Shown: positions 45,450 to 54,489, numbered from the stretch's first letter. The stretch is 64,000 bases of DNA from Vibrio sp. VB16 (GCF_015594925.2 NZ_CP087590.1:124001-188000), one strand, 5' to 3'. Numbers and translations are program-made. Notes: generated from the letters alone by a model not told the origin.

Positions 45450-46682
45450 CTATTTCATAAGCGCATTTATTTTTTGCATTATTTGTAAGGCAAGAGCCTC
45501 TTTAGAGTCAAATGGCAGGGATTGTTCGCCTTGTTGCCCTTCCTCTTGATGCCAGTAGAGCGTTAGCGCATTATCATTTGAATTAAACCCTTGCCCTTCA
45601 ACTGATACATCGTTGGCGCAGATAAGATCTAGGTTTTTCTTCGTTAATTTGCCTCTGGCGTACTTTTCGACATCTTCAGTTTCAGCCGCAAAGCCAACGG
45701 TAAAAGGTCTGTTTTTTTCGAGCTTCGCCACACTGGCAACGATATCCGGATTCTTAATCATGGTGAGAGAAATTTCGTCAGAATCCTCTTTCTTTTTGAT
45801 TTTTTGATCGGATACGGATCCTGGGCGATAATCAGCGACGGCAGCGCAGGCAATAAATATATTGTTATCGCTCACATTGCCCATCACTTCTGCGTGCATA
45901 TCCTTTGCACTTTCCACATCAATTCTACGTACATTTTTAGGTGTGTTGAGTACCACAGGCCCACTGATTAGGGTTACGTTAGCACCTAGCTTCGAAGCGG
46001 CCTGAGCAAGAGCGTATCCCATTTTTCCAGAGCTATGATTAGAAATGAATCTAACAGGGTCTATCGCTTCACGGGTAGGACCAGCAGTGATCAGTACAGA
46101 TTTTCCGTCGAGAATTTTATCCATCTTAATGGTTGACTGGAAAAAACTTTCGCATCTTTCGACCAACTGCATCGGTTCTAACATTCTGCCATATCCAACA
46201 TCACCGCACGCTTGTTCACCCGCTGCTGGGCCCCAAATGTGAAAGCCCCGTTTTGTTAATGTGGCGATATTTTCTTGAGTGGCGATATTTGTATACATCT
46301 GTTGATTCATCGCTGGAGCGACGGCCACTGGGGCATTTGTCGCCAATATGACGGTTGAAAGTAGGTCATTTCCCATGCCGGCAGTTATTCGAGCGATAAG
46401 GTCGGCCGTAGCCGGAGCCAACAATACAATGTCGGCCCACTTCCCCAACTCAATGTGCCCCATAGAGGCCTCTGCCGCAGGATCTAATAGGCTGTCTGAA
46501 ACTGGATTGCCAGATACGGCTTGCATGGTTAAAGGCGTAATAAACTCTTTAGCAGCTTTGGTCATTACGACGTGTACCTGCGCGCCTCTTTCAGTTAAGC
46601 GTCTGGTTAGCTCAGCACATTTGTATGCGGCAATACCACCACTGATACCTAAAAGGATTTTTTTCCCGGTTAAAGATTGCAT
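45450..46682 (-). CDS. coaBC: Bifunctional phosphopantothenoylcysteine decarboxylase/synthetase
   Basis: CoaBC performs two steps of coenzyme A synthesis. ATG 46682 (GGAG upstream) gives 410 residues. The flavin-dependent CoaC half (1-190) has LGISGGIAAYK, ASMGHIELGKWAD and PAMNQQMY. The CoaB half (191-410) has VLITAGPTREAIDPVRFISN and the Lys-Lys region near KLTKKNLDLICANDV. It is divergent from radC. Confidence 0.95.
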   Translation of the reverse strand: MQSLTGKKILLGISGGIAAYKCAELTRRLTERGAQVHVVMTKAAKEFITPLTMQAVSGNPVSDSLLDPAAEASMGHIELGKWADIVLLAPATADLIARITAGMGNDLLSTVILATNAPVAVAPAMNQQMYTNIATQENIATLTKRGFHIWGPAAGEQACGDVGYGRMLEPMQLVERCESFFQSTIKMDKILDGKSVLITAGPTREAIDPVRFISNHSSGKMGYALAQAASKLGANVTLISGPVVLNTPKNVRRIDVESAKDMHAEVMGNVSDNNIFIACAAVADYRPGSVSDQKIKKKEDSDEISLTMIKNPDIVASVAKLEKNRPFTVGFAAETEDVEKYARGKLTKKNLDLICANDVSVEGQGFNSNDNALTLYWHQEEGQQGEQSLPFDSKEALALQIMQKINALMK

Positions 46683-46877
46683 GTTGATTCTCCATTTTAT
46701 GAGCAAACCATATCACAAAATTATGAAAAATTACCTGTATAGAGATGAAACAGAAAGTTGGTGTAAATTTAGGCGGCAACGTTTTAATTTTTCATCATCA
46801 CGACTATTTTAAGTATTAGCTTCACCCGTATAAGCCGCATAGTCATCGCTAAACTTTTTAATCTTGCTTCTTATTTG

Positions 46878-46908
46878 TTACATATCCTTTTTTATGAAGG
46901 ATATGTAA
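46878..46908 (+). promoter_or_regulatory. Hairpin that covers the radC ribosome-binding site and start
   Basis: A perfect 12-bp inverted repeat, TTACATATCCTT (46878-46889) and AAGGATATGTAA (46897-46908), has a 7-nt loop. The right arm contains the AAGGA ribosome-binding site and the first base of the radC ATG, so the mRNA could fold to hide the start. Confidence 0.7.
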
Positions 46909-47582
46909 TGACTATCAAAAAGCTCCCACTTGAATCTCAACCACGAGAAAAACTTCTGTTGCGTGGGGCACAGGCTTTATCGGACGCTGAACTGTTGGCG
47001 ATATTTTTAAGAACAGGCATAAAAGGGATGAATGTTGTTGTTCTTTCTGATTTTCTTATCTCTGAATTTGGTTCGCTTAGAAAGCTATTCAGTTGTAGCA
47101 AAGAAGAGTTTTGTCGGCATAAAGGGTTAGGTGAAGCGAAATATACCCAACTGCAAGCGGTATTAGAGATGACCAACAGGTATCTTGCCGAAACAATCAG
47201 CAAAGGTGACATACTTTCTGCGCCGAATAATACAAGGATGTACCTCTCTAGCCGCTTAAGACACAGGGATAGGGAAGCTTTTTTGATCCTTTATTTAGAT
47301 AGCCAGCACCACGTTATTATGGATGAAATTTTGTTTGAAGGCACCATCAATGCGGCGAGTGTTTACCCTAGGGAGGTAGTTAAGAGAGCGCTTTATCACA
47401 ATGCCGCTTCTATTATTGTCGCTCATAACCACCCGTCAGGTATTGCTGAACCCAGTACTTCAGATAAAAGAATTACGGATCGTATTGTTGATGCGCTTGC
47501 CTTAGTTGACATCAGATTGTTGGATCATTTTATTGTTGGTGATGGAGACGTGATGTCTTTCGCAGAGAGAGGTTTATTGTAG
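46908..47582 (+). CDS. radC: RadC family (JAB/MPN domain) protein
   Basis: ATG 46908 gives 224 residues. An N-terminal UPF0758 helical region (PREKLLLRGAQALSDAELLA, with a helix-hairpin-helix near 60-85) precedes a JAB domain with the zinc site HNHPSG (173-178) and D186. The biochemical role is uncertain; the old DNA-repair assignment from E. coli radC102 was later traced to recG. A hairpin overlaps its start. Confidence 0.93.
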   Translation: MTIKKLPLESQPREKLLLRGAQALSDAELLAIFLRTGIKGMNVVVLSDFLISEFGSLRKLFSCSKEEFCRHKGLGEAKYTQLQAVLEMTNRYLAETISKGDILSAPNNTRMYLSSRLRHRDREAFLILYLDSQHHVIMDEILFEGTINAASVYPREVVKRALYHNAASIIVAHNHPSGIAEPSTSDKRITDRIVDALALVDIRLLDHFIVGDGDVMSFAERGLL

Positions 47583-47668
47583 CTTATACAGGCCGATCTG
47601 TTGGCGATGACATGCGCCGTTGTATCGGCCTCTCTTTTTTCATCCTCGTCTCTATTCCTGCATTCATT

Positions 47669-47733
47669 CGTCATTTCCGTGTGGGTGGTCAGCGACCTTG
47701 TCGCATTAGGTTCCCTCCTTCGAGGGAATGACG
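47669..47733. repeat. Dispersed palindromic repeat, copy 2 (degenerate)
   Basis: The right arm TTCCCTCCTTCGAGGGAATG is well kept; the left arm CGTCATTTCCGTGTGGGTGG has lost its pairing. It is flanked by further GAGGGAACGACG and GTCGGGATGACG fragments to about 47790, as if several copies decayed here after radC. Confidence 0.6.
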
Positions 47734-47839
47734 ATGAGGCCGAGGGAACGACGACAGGGTCGAGAGAGTGACGGGTTTTGTCGGGATGACGAGTTTCGAT
47801 AACGTTAACCCGACAGCATTGGTATCATATAACGTGTTA

Positions 47840-49267
47840 TTAGATACCAGACTTAATTGCTTCAATTATCTCTGTCGTCGAACAACCAATTTCAAAATTA
47901 AGTACGCGAACCTCACCACCGGCGGCAATAACCTCTGTTCCTCCTGCGATCTCTTCTGGTTTGTAATCGCCACCTTTAACAAGCAATGACGGCAATACTT
48001 CAGAAATCAGGCGTTGTGGGGTCTCTTCGTTAAATGGAACAACCCAATCAACGGCGCCTAAACCAGCCAGTACCGCCATGCGACGGTTGGTTGGATTGAC
48101 TGGTCGACCGGGCCCTTTCAGTCCTCTTACTGACTCGTCCGTATTGACCGCAACAATGAGTCGTTCACCCAATTTTGCCGCTTGATTCAGGTAAGAAACG
48201 TGGCCAGCATGAAGAATATCAAAACAACCATTGGTCATGACCACCGTTTCGCCTTTTGATTTTGCTTTCTTCACGGCTTCAACGAGAGCCTCTTCACCAA
48301 TGACGCCAAAATCGGAGTCTTGGCTACCATGAATGGCTTCTGCAAGTTCAATTTCAGATACTGTTGAAGTACCTAGTTTACCGACGACAATACCAGCTGC
48401 TGCATTGGCTAGCGCACAGGCTTGATCCAATGGTTTTCCTGCCGCGACGGAAGCGGCCAATACCGAAATAACCGTGTCGCCAGCGCCTGTTACGTCATAC
48501 ACTTCCTGAGCCTGAGTGGGAAGATTAAATGCAGCCATGCCTTTACGTAATAACGTCATGCCATGTTCGCCACGAGTCACGAGTAGAGCCTCTAAATCAA
48601 ATTCTTCAATTAGTCCTAGCCCTTTTTCTATGAGCTCTTCTTCTGATTCGATTTTGCCGACTTTCAATTCAAACTCAGCCATATTAGGCGTTAAGAGAGT
48701 GGCACCACGATAGCGTTCAAAATCGACATCTTTAGGATCAATAAACACCGGTACGTTAGCAGCTCGCGCTTTTTGAATCATCAATTGAGCATGTTCTAGA
48801 GCGCCTTTCGCATAATCTGACAAAATGACGGCATTTATTGTAGGAAGTACGGCGTCCATGCGAGATAAGATTAATTCAGGATCGACATGTTTAAATTTTT
48901 CTTCAAAATCTAATCGAATCAACTGTTGCCCACGACTAATGACGCGCAGTTTGGTAATGGTTGGGTATTCGGGTAATTTTACAAAATCGCAGTCAATCTT
49001 TAAGCCATTTAACGTGTCGTGTAAAACTCTTGCAGGCTCATCATCACCTGTTAAACCGATGATATGGACATGACCGCGTAAAGAAGCAATATTCATTGCC
49101 ACGTTCGCAGCGCCACCGGGCCGTTCTTCATTATTCTCTACTTTGACAACGGGTACTGGCGCTTCTGGTGAAATACGTCCAGTTGGACCGTTCCAATAAC
49201 GATCAAGCATTACATCACCAATAACTAAAACATTCGATTGGCTATATTCAGGCAAAATAGGTTTCAT
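47840..49267 (-). CDS. hldE: Bifunctional heptose 7-phosphate kinase / heptose 1-phosphate adenylyltransferase
   Basis: HldE makes ADP-glycero-manno-heptose for the LPS inner core. ATG 49267 gives 475 residues. The ribokinase-type half (1-315) has NVLVIGDVMLDRYW, ERPGGAANVAMN and DVTGAGDT. The nucleotidyltransferase half (about 340-475) has GCFDILHAGHVSYLNQA. Both halves are intact. It lies between radC and rpmB, close to other LPS genes. Confidence 0.96.
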   Translation of the reverse strand: MKPILPEYSQSNVLVIGDVMLDRYWNGPTGRISPEAPVPVVKVENNEERPGGAANVAMNIASLRGHVHIIGLTGDDEPARVLHDTLNGLKIDCDFVKLPEYPTITKLRVISRGQQLIRLDFEEKFKHVDPELILSRMDAVLPTINAVILSDYAKGALEHAQLMIQKARAANVPVFIDPKDVDFERYRGATLLTPNMAEFELKVGKIESEEELIEKGLGLIEEFDLEALLVTRGEHGMTLLRKGMAAFNLPTQAQEVYDVTGAGDTVISVLAASVAAGKPLDQACALANAAAGIVVGKLGTSTVSEIELAEAIHGSQDSDFGVIGEEALVEAVKKAKSKGETVVMTNGCFDILHAGHVSYLNQAAKLGERLIVAVNTDESVRGLKGPGRPVNPTNRRMAVLAGLGAVDWVVPFNEETPQRLISEVLPSLLVKGGDYKPEEIAGGTEVIAAGGEVRVLNFEIGCSTTEIIEAIKSGI

Positions 49268-49490
49268 ACACGTTTCCAAATATTAATACTGGGATGGAGT
49301 TTAGCATAAGCCTAAACCGCGCTAAACTTTTGAGCGCTAATACTTATCTTTATACTCGTCTCTTCGTTTTTCACTTACCTGTGCCCGATTCATTGTCATC
49401 GAGAACTCAGATTGTTAATGGTTTTTTGAATCAGTTAGCGTCAGTCGCAGTGACGATATTTAGCTTATTTCTCTAAAATCAAAAAAACAC
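49268..49490. other. hldE upstream region without a gene
   Basis: This divergent spacer between hldE and rpmB holds no convincing frame. It should carry the hldE promoter; the rpmB promoter candidates lie to the right. Confidence 0.4.
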
Positions 49491-49518
49491 TTATCTTTTT
49501 CAAATTTTCTGCTATGAT
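49491..49518 (+). promoter_or_regulatory. Candidate upstream promoter for rpmB-rpmG
   Basis: An extended -10 TGCTATGAT is followed by the GC-rich CGCGCAC, with TTATCT as a weak -35 at 16 bp. It lies about 240 bp before rpmB. Confidence 0.4.
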
Positions 49519-49597
49519 TCGCGCACTATTTTTTGAACACAAATCAGCTCTGCTCAAAAAAAGATCACGAAATCCTGCAAAAGGATCTATTCAGGTC

Positions 49598-49626
49598 TTG
49601 AGCAATGTACGTCAAGTTAGTATAAT
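49598..49626 (+). promoter_or_regulatory. Strong sigma-70 promoter for rpmB-rpmG
   Basis: TTGAGC (49598-49603), a 17-bp spacer and a perfect TATAAT (49621-49626) are followed by the discriminator GCGCGACC. A GC-rich discriminator is typical of stringently controlled ribosomal promoters. Confidence 0.8.
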
Positions 49627-49758
49627 GCGCGACCTTTGATAGCCTTGTATGGATTTCCATAGCGGTTTTTAACCTCAATTCTTTACTTATATAGTAGATG
49701 TAGAGAGGTTCGGCCACCAAGGTTGATATCGAGCTGAAACGATTTTGGAGAGACTTAA

Positions 49759-49995
49759 ATGTCCCGAGTATGCCAAGTAACTGGTAAGCGTCCAGTAGCG
49801 GGTAATAACCGTTCACACGCACGAAATGCTACTAAGCGTCGTTTTCTGCCGAACCTACAAACTCATCGTTTCTGGGTAGAGAGCGAAAAACGCTTTGTTA
49901 AACTACGTCTAACTGCTAAAGGTATGCGTATTATTGATAAGAAAGGCATTGATGCTGTTCTTGTTGATGTACGAGCTTCTGGCGAAAAAGTTTAA
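49759..49995 (+). CDS. rpmB: Large ribosomal subunit protein bL28
   Basis: The 78-residue basic protein begins MSRVCQVTGKRPVAGNNRSH and ends VDVRASGEKV. GGAG lies upstream. It is the first gene of the two-gene ribosomal operon. Confidence 0.97.
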   Translation: MSRVCQVTGKRPVAGNNRSHARNATKRRFLPNLQTHRFWVESEKRFVKLRLTAKGMRIIDKKGIDAVLVDVRASGEKV

Positions 49996-50008
49996 GAGGA
50001 ATTGAACG

Positions 50009-50176
50009 ATGGCTAAAGGCATTCGTGAGAAAATTAAGCTAGTTTCTTCAGCTGGTACAGGACACTTCTATACCACTGATAAGAACAAACGTAACATGCC
50101 GGGCAAATTTGAGATCAAGAAATTTGATCCAGTTGTTCGTAAGCACGTTATGTACAAAGAAGCAAAAATCAAGTAA
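50009..50176 (+). CDS. rpmG: Large ribosomal subunit protein bL33
   Basis: The 55-residue product (MAKGIREKIKLVSSAGTGHF to KEAKIK) has the exact length of E. coli bL33. AGAGGA precedes the ATG, 13 bp after rpmB. It shows the form without zinc-binding CxxC pairs, so it does not need zinc. A strong terminator follows. Confidence 0.97.
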   Translation: MAKGIREKIKLVSSAGTGHFYTTDKNKRNMPGKFEIKKFDPVVRKHVMYKEAKIK

Positions 50177-50194
50177 TTGATTGACAGTTTCAAT

Positions 50195-50226
50195 AAAAAC
50201 CCAGCTCTTATAGCTGGGTTTTTTGT
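50195..50226 (+). terminator. Terminator of rpmB-rpmG
   Basis: The stem AAAACCCAGCT / AGCTGGGTTTT with loop CTTAT is followed by further T. It begins 18 bp after rpmG. Confidence 0.93.
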
Positions 50227-50265
50227 TTTCTGGTGTAAAGAAATAGAAAACGTAAATAAAGCCAC

Positions 50266-50292
50266 CGTCATTCCCGTGAAAACGGGAATCTT
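50266..50292. repeat. Dispersed palindromic repeat, half copy 3a
   Basis: A single arm, CGTCATTCCCGTGAAAACGG ending GAATCTT, is present. It is followed by two imperfect direct copies of GTTACCYATGTGSSCGRTCAG (50299-50321 and 50331-50353). Confidence 0.75.
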
Positions 50293-50298
50293 CTACAT

Positions 50299-50353
50299 GT
50301 TACCCATGTGCCCGGTCAGATCTGTTACCTATGTGGGCGATCAGTGCCTAACT
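50299..50353. repeat. Two imperfect direct copies of a 22-bp motif
   Basis: GTTACCCATGTGCCCGGTCA at 50299 and GTTACCTATGTGGGCGATCA at 50331 differ at few positions. A third related copy lies inverted at 28026-28048 (GTTACTATGTGTCCGACCAG on the minus strand). Together with flanking repeats they fill the 374-bp space between rpmG and the next gene. Confidence 0.5.
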
Positions 50354-50355
50354 AA

Positions 50356-50417
50356 CGTCATCCCCATGAAAATGGGGATCTAATACCCCCAAGATTCCCG
50401 TTTTCACGGGAATGACG
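50356..50417. repeat. Dispersed palindromic repeat, copy 3b
   Basis: A complete double-arm copy: CGTCATCCCCATGAAAATGG at left and CCCGTTTTCACGGGAATGAC at right, with each arm self-complementary. Confidence 0.8.
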
Positions 50418-50550
50418 AAGTAGTTAGCACTAACCGAACCGTATACACCTGCGTGGGGATTTTTGTCTCTTGATCCATCGCTAGCAGTTTAGTTCATAAA
50501 TTGATAAATTATCGCTAAGTTCTCATCGTCGTGTTGTTAGGTATTATTCT

Positions 50551-51024
50551 ATGAAAAAATTCACCCGTCGTGGCTGGAACAATGTTCTTATTTTCGCTGT
50601 TATTGCTTTTATGCTGATATTGAATCTACCAACAATCATTAAGAACAACTTCATGGAACCAGCGCAGAGCATTTATCCCTACGTGATGGATCCTCAATCG
50701 GATATTAGAGAGATGCACTTTGCTACTCTGTCCATTCAAAGACATAATCTTGAATGGGTTGCCAATAAAGAGCTCTCCATTTCACCTCTAGAGCTCGTGC
50801 AGAGATGGCATTTTCTTGCTGGTACAGAAGTGGATGAAGTGACTTTTGCACAGTTAAAAGAGCAGCTACCAAAAGCGAACACGTTAGAAATTTGGTATTT
50901 AGACAAGGAAGAGCCTCAAAGAGTGACCTACTATCAAACCCCTCAATTCTGGCTTATGAAAAGTTGGGAACAGAAATGGATTGCGGTTTCTGTAGAAGAG
51001 GACTACCTTTTCCCTTATCTATAA
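50551..51024 (+). CDS. Conserved membrane-anchored protein of unknown function
   Basis: The 157-residue product has a basic N-terminus (MKKFTRRGWNN), one transmembrane helix at about 12-30 (VLIFAVIAFMLILNLPTII) and a soluble domain of mixed strands and helices ending EEDYLFPYL. The domain is predicted to face the periplasm. A homologue lies between rpmG and mutM in other Vibrio as I recall it; no function is known. mutM starts 26 bp after the stop. Confidence 0.75.
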   Translation: MKKFTRRGWNNVLIFAVIAFMLILNLPTIIKNNFMEPAQSIYPYVMDPQSDIREMHFATLSIQRHNLEWVANKELSISPLELVQRWHFLAGTEVDEVTFAQLKEQLPKANTLEIWYLDKEEPQRVTYYQTPQFWLMKSWEQKWIAVSVEEDYLFPYL

Positions 51025-51050
51025 ATTATCTAGCCGATAACCTATACCCC

Positions 51051-51866
51051 ATGCCTGAACTCCCAGAAGTAGAAGTTAGTCGAATGGGTATTACACCTCA
51101 TTTGTCTGGTAAAACCATAAAACACATCACCATTCGTCAACCGAAACTTCGTTGGATGATTCCAGAAGAACTGAGCCAGCTTACTGGACAGGTCATTTTA
51201 GGAATTCAACGCAGAGCAAAATACCTTCTGTTAAAAACCGAAAAAGGCAGCATTATTGTTCATTTGGGGATGTCTGGATCTTTGCGCATATTGAATGAAG
51301 GGCATGAAGCAGGTAAGCACGATCATGTCGATCTACTGCTAACCGACGGAACATTACTCCGCTATAACGACCCGAGAAGGTTTGGTGCTTGGCTCTGGCA
51401 AGATAAAGAACAAGAGCATGAATTATTCAAGCACCTTGGTCCCGAACCTTTAGAAGAGCTCTTCAATGCCGATTATATATTCGAAAAAGCTCGAGGAAAG
51501 CGTGTTTGCATGAAGCAGTTTATTATGGATAACAAAGTGGTGGTTGGTGTTGGTAATATCTACGCAAATGAATCGTTATTTTTAGCCAACATTCATCCTC
51601 AAACTGCCGCCGGTAAATTAAAGTTGAATGAATGGAAAGCGTTAGTGGAAGTCATTAAGCAAGTACTTGCTACCGCGATTAAGCAAGGTGGTACAACACT
51701 TAAAGACTTTAATCAGGCGGATGGTAAACCTGGCTATTTTGCGCAGGAACTACGTGTCTATGGTAAGGCGGGTCAACCTTGTCCTATCTGCGGTGAAGAT
51801 ATCCAACAACTGAAAATAGGACAAAGAAATAGCTATTTTTGTGCAGACTGCCAACCAGAAAAATAG
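51051..51866 (+). CDS. mutM: Formamidopyrimidine-DNA glycosylase
   Basis: MutM removes 8-oxoguanine and FapyG from DNA and cleaves the abasic site. MPELPEVEVSR at the N-terminus supplies the catalytic Pro2 and Glu3; ATG 51051 is required for this, and a longer in-frame reading from 50892 is rejected. The H2TH region contains NKVVVGVGNIYANESLF, and the C-terminal zinc finger has CPICG and CADC. Length 271 residues. Confidence 0.96.
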   Translation: MPELPEVEVSRMGITPHLSGKTIKHITIRQPKLRWMIPEELSQLTGQVILGIQRRAKYLLLKTEKGSIIVHLGMSGSLRILNEGHEAGKHDHVDLLLTDGTLLRYNDPRRFGAWLWQDKEQEHELFKHLGPEPLEELFNADYIFEKARGKRVCMKQFIMDNKVVVGVGNIYANESLFLANIHPQTAAGKLKLNEWKALVEVIKQVLATAIKQGGTTLKDFNQADGKPGYFAQELRVYGKAGQPCPICGEDIQQLKIGQRNSYFCADCQPEK

Positions 51867-52059
51867 TTATTTAGAAAAAGAATAGTTGTACCAATGTCAT
51901 TGAATAACTGGGTAGATTAAATGTGTTCGATGGAGCAAACATCAAAGGCTATGGATGACCTTTGCTAAGCGAACAAGGATGTCTTGTGCGGTCTGCGGAA
52001 TCGAATTCATTTTGATTACATAATTAATGTAAATGGTATTATTTAGCTAAAAGAATAAT

Positions 52060-52548
52060 TTAAGAAGAATGCTCTGCTTTTTCTTTTAGTTTAATGGCAA
52101 CGGCAACGGGGACAAATTGATCTATATCTCCGCCATGAATAGCCACTTCTCTTACGATGGTGGAGGAGAGGAATGCAAACTCTTCCGCGGGGGTAAGAAA
52201 GATACTTTCTAGATCCGGCAATAGCTTACGATACATATTGGTTAAGCCAAATTCGTACTCGAAATCAACCGTCGTTCTTAATCCTCGAATGAGTAGGTTC
52301 GCTTTTTTTTGTTTGGCGAAATCAACAAGAAGGCCAGAAAACCCTTCAACAGAGACATTATGGAGTTCTTTAACCGATTCTTGCAACATGGAGACCCGCT
52401 CTTCAAGCGAGAACATGGTTTTTTTACTCGGGCTATAGGCCACGGCAACAGTGACTAGATCAAACATCTTTGCCGCACGAATGATGATATCCATGTGTCC
52501 ATTAGTGACAGGATCAAACGTACCGGGATATAGAACGTGATTATTCAT
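52060..52548 (-). CDS. coaD: Phosphopantetheine adenylyltransferase
   Basis: CoaD forms dephospho-CoA from 4'-phosphopantetheine and ATP. The 162-residue product has YPGTFDPVTNGH (T10, H18) and the ISSTxxR-type motif as LSSTIVREVA near 128-137. It overlaps the 3' end of the GT9 gene by 8 bp and is co-transcribed with it. Confidence 0.96.
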   Translation of the reverse strand: MNNHVLYPGTFDPVTNGHMDIIIRAAKMFDLVTVAVAYSPSKKTMFSLEERVSMLQESVKELHNVSVEGFSGLLVDFAKQKKANLLIRGLRTTVDFEYEFGLTNMYRKLLPDLESIFLTPAEEFAFLSSTIVREVAIHGGDIDQFVPVAVAIKLKEKAEHSS

Positions 52549-53602
52549 GGCTGCCTTCCTTAAGTTTGATGAGTACCTTGTTTAGGCTCTGTTTCACCAT
52601 ATCTAGACTAATATCTTGCATCAGGTTATCTCCTTTTGCCCTTACGCCCCAACGTAAACTTTCGATAGGTTTTCCCTGTTGCTCTTCGACATGCTTTTGA
52701 TAAACACTAGCAATGTATTCTAAGCTATTATAGGGGCCAGTTCGTAATGGGTTGCTATGGGCGTATAACCCAATGACAGGTGTTCCCTGAGTGGTCGCTA
52801 AATGTGCAGGGCCAGTGTCAGGAGCAAGAACGATATCGGCCTGTTTAAGTATGGACGTTAATTGCATTAAATTGGTTTTGCCGATTAGGTTTTTTACAGG
52901 GCATTGGCATAAAGCCTCTATGTCTTCACCAAGTTTCACTTCTCTCGGTGCAGGCGAACCGCACAATACAATCTGTAATCCTTGCTCATTTGCGTATTCA
53001 GCCAGTTGAGCATATCTCTCTGTTAACCAGTTTCGTTCGTCTTTGCTTGCTGCCGGTGAAATAACCAGTGTCGGCATGTTTGTTAAGTGAGATTGTGCAA
53101 ATTCGATATCTTCTTGGCTAAGTGGAATCGTCCAAGTAGGGGTGTCAAATGGTACACCTATATATCTAGCAAACTCTGCAAAATTATCTAATACGTGGAA
53201 ACATTCTGTCTTGGGTAGGTGTTTATTCGTGAAAAACCGCTGGCCCTCTCGGGTTCTATTTTTACCAAAACCGATTTTATATTTTGCCTTTATACCGAAA
53301 GAAAGTGCGCTTGACCTTATCGCCGCCTGCATATGCAATAATGCGTCAAAGCGTTGACCGGAAAGCTGACGCCAAACTTTTTTCATGCCAGCAAAGCCTT
53401 CTTTTTTATCAAATACCACAACATTGATATTGGATAGATGGCCAATTAACTGAGCTTCTATTTTCCCTGTTATCCAAGTGATCTTGGATTCAGGCCAGTA
53501 GGCTTGAATCGCTTGAACAACAGAGATAGCATGACAAACGTCGCCAATAGCAGAAAGTCTTAATATACAAAGAGATTTTGGGGCAGAAGAAAAAAGAGCC
53601 AT
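52541..53602 (-). CDS. Glycosyltransferase family 9 (heptosyltransferase-like)
   Basis: ATG 53602 gives 353 residues; a GTG two codons earlier is possible. The GT9 N-domain has ILRLSAIGDVCHAISVVQAI and the C-domain ADIVLAPDTGPAHLATTQGT. Such enzymes add heptose to the LPS inner core; the family member (WaaC, WaaF or a third heptosyltransferase) cannot be assigned by eye. It is divergent from kdkA, within an LPS-core neighbourhood. Confidence 0.9.
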   Translation of the reverse strand: MALFSSAPKSLCILRLSAIGDVCHAISVVQAIQAYWPESKITWITGKIEAQLIGHLSNINVVVFDKKEGFAGMKKVWRQLSGQRFDALLHMQAAIRSSALSFGIKAKYKIGFGKNRTREGQRFFTNKHLPKTECFHVLDNFAEFARYIGVPFDTPTWTIPLSQEDIEFAQSHLTNMPTLVISPAASKDERNWLTERYAQLAEYANEQGLQIVLCGSPAPREVKLGEDIEALCQCPVKNLIGKTNLMQLTSILKQADIVLAPDTGPAHLATTQGTPVIGLYAHSNPLRTGPYNSLEYIASVYQKHVEEQQGKPIESLRWGVRAKGDNLMQDISLDMVKQSLNKVLIKLKEGSHE

Positions 53603-53766
53603 AAGCACTTTACCAGTAAAAGAGTTAAGTCGAATTATGCAGTTGCCATGGTTAAATGTAAACTATCGTAGTGCTTGGGCTTTGATCGCTTCGCTTCTCG
53701 AAGCTTGAAAGTTAATGGCCGAATACCATGCTATAAAGATTCAATATTTTCAAATAAGAGGTCGTC

Positions 53767-54489
53767 GTGCAAGTTTACAAAAATAAGAATGAAACCATCT
53801 GGTACGACTCTGATCTGCTGTCGGTCCCTGCTGAAATGTGTACGAATGCACCTTACTGGTATTTGCAAAACAGAGTGGTAGGCTCTGCTCAAGGGCGGGG
53901 AACCACTTGGTTTGTACAACTGGATGACATTCAAGGTGCACTCAGACATTATCGTCGAGGAGGGTTATTTGGAAAGATAGTGAAAGATCAGTACCTATTC
54001 AAAGCGTGGGAACAGACAAGAAGTTATCAGGAATTTACGTTACTAACAAAGCTTCGTGCCGCGGGGGTGAATGTTCCAAGACCCATTGCGGCGGGAGCAA
54101 TAAAAATAGGTTTTCTCTATCGAGCGGATTTATTAAGTGAAAAAGTACCAAACGCTTGTGATCTTGTTGATATCTTACAAGAAAAACCATTGAGTAAGCT
54201 CGTTTACCAAAGTATTGGACGAGAGATCCGAAAGATGCATGACGCCAGTGTGAACCATACGGACCTGAATATTCATAACATCTTGCTCGATAACGAGCAA
54301 AAGGTATGGATTATCGATTTTGATAAATGCTATTCGCAAACCGGTGAAGAGTGGAAAGCAGCTAATCTAGAAAGACTAAAGCGTTCATTTTTGAAAGAAC
54401 AAGGTAAGCGGAATATTCATTGGAATGAGGATGAATGGGAAGCGTTGGTTGAAGGGTATGAGGCTGTGCCCGAAGGGCGTTCCGCATAA
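53767..54489 (+). CDS. kdkA: 3-deoxy-D-manno-octulosonic acid (Kdo) kinase
   Basis: KdkA phosphorylates Kdo in the LPS inner core, as in Haemophilus and Vibrio, which carry one phosphorylated Kdo. The 240-residue kinase-like fold has catalytic HTDLNIHN at 164-171 and metal-binding IDFD at 183-186. The N-terminal GRGTTWFV (43-50) and HYRRGGLFGK (61-70) are typical. The start is GTG 53767, with AGAGG upstream. Confidence 0.9.
   Translation: MQVYKNKNETIWYDSDLLSVPAEMCTNAPYWYLQNRVVGSAQGRGTTWFVQLDDIQGALRHYRRGGLFGKIVKDQYLFKAWEQTRSYQEFTLLTKLRAAGVNVPRPIAAGAIKIGFLYRADLLSEKVPNACDLVDILQEKPLSKLVYQSIGREIRKMHDASVNHTDLNIHNILLDNEQKVWIIDFDKCYSQTGEEWKAANLERLKRSFLKEQGKRNIHWNEDEWEALVEGYEAVPEGRSA

Noticed and set aside
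46348..46812. 154-codon plus-strand ORF
   Set aside because: It runs antisense through coaBC, whose motifs are intact; this is a frame shadow.
50892..51050. Extended start for mutM
   Set aside because: Fpg needs Pro2 and Glu3 at its mature N-terminus, which fixes the start at ATG 51051.
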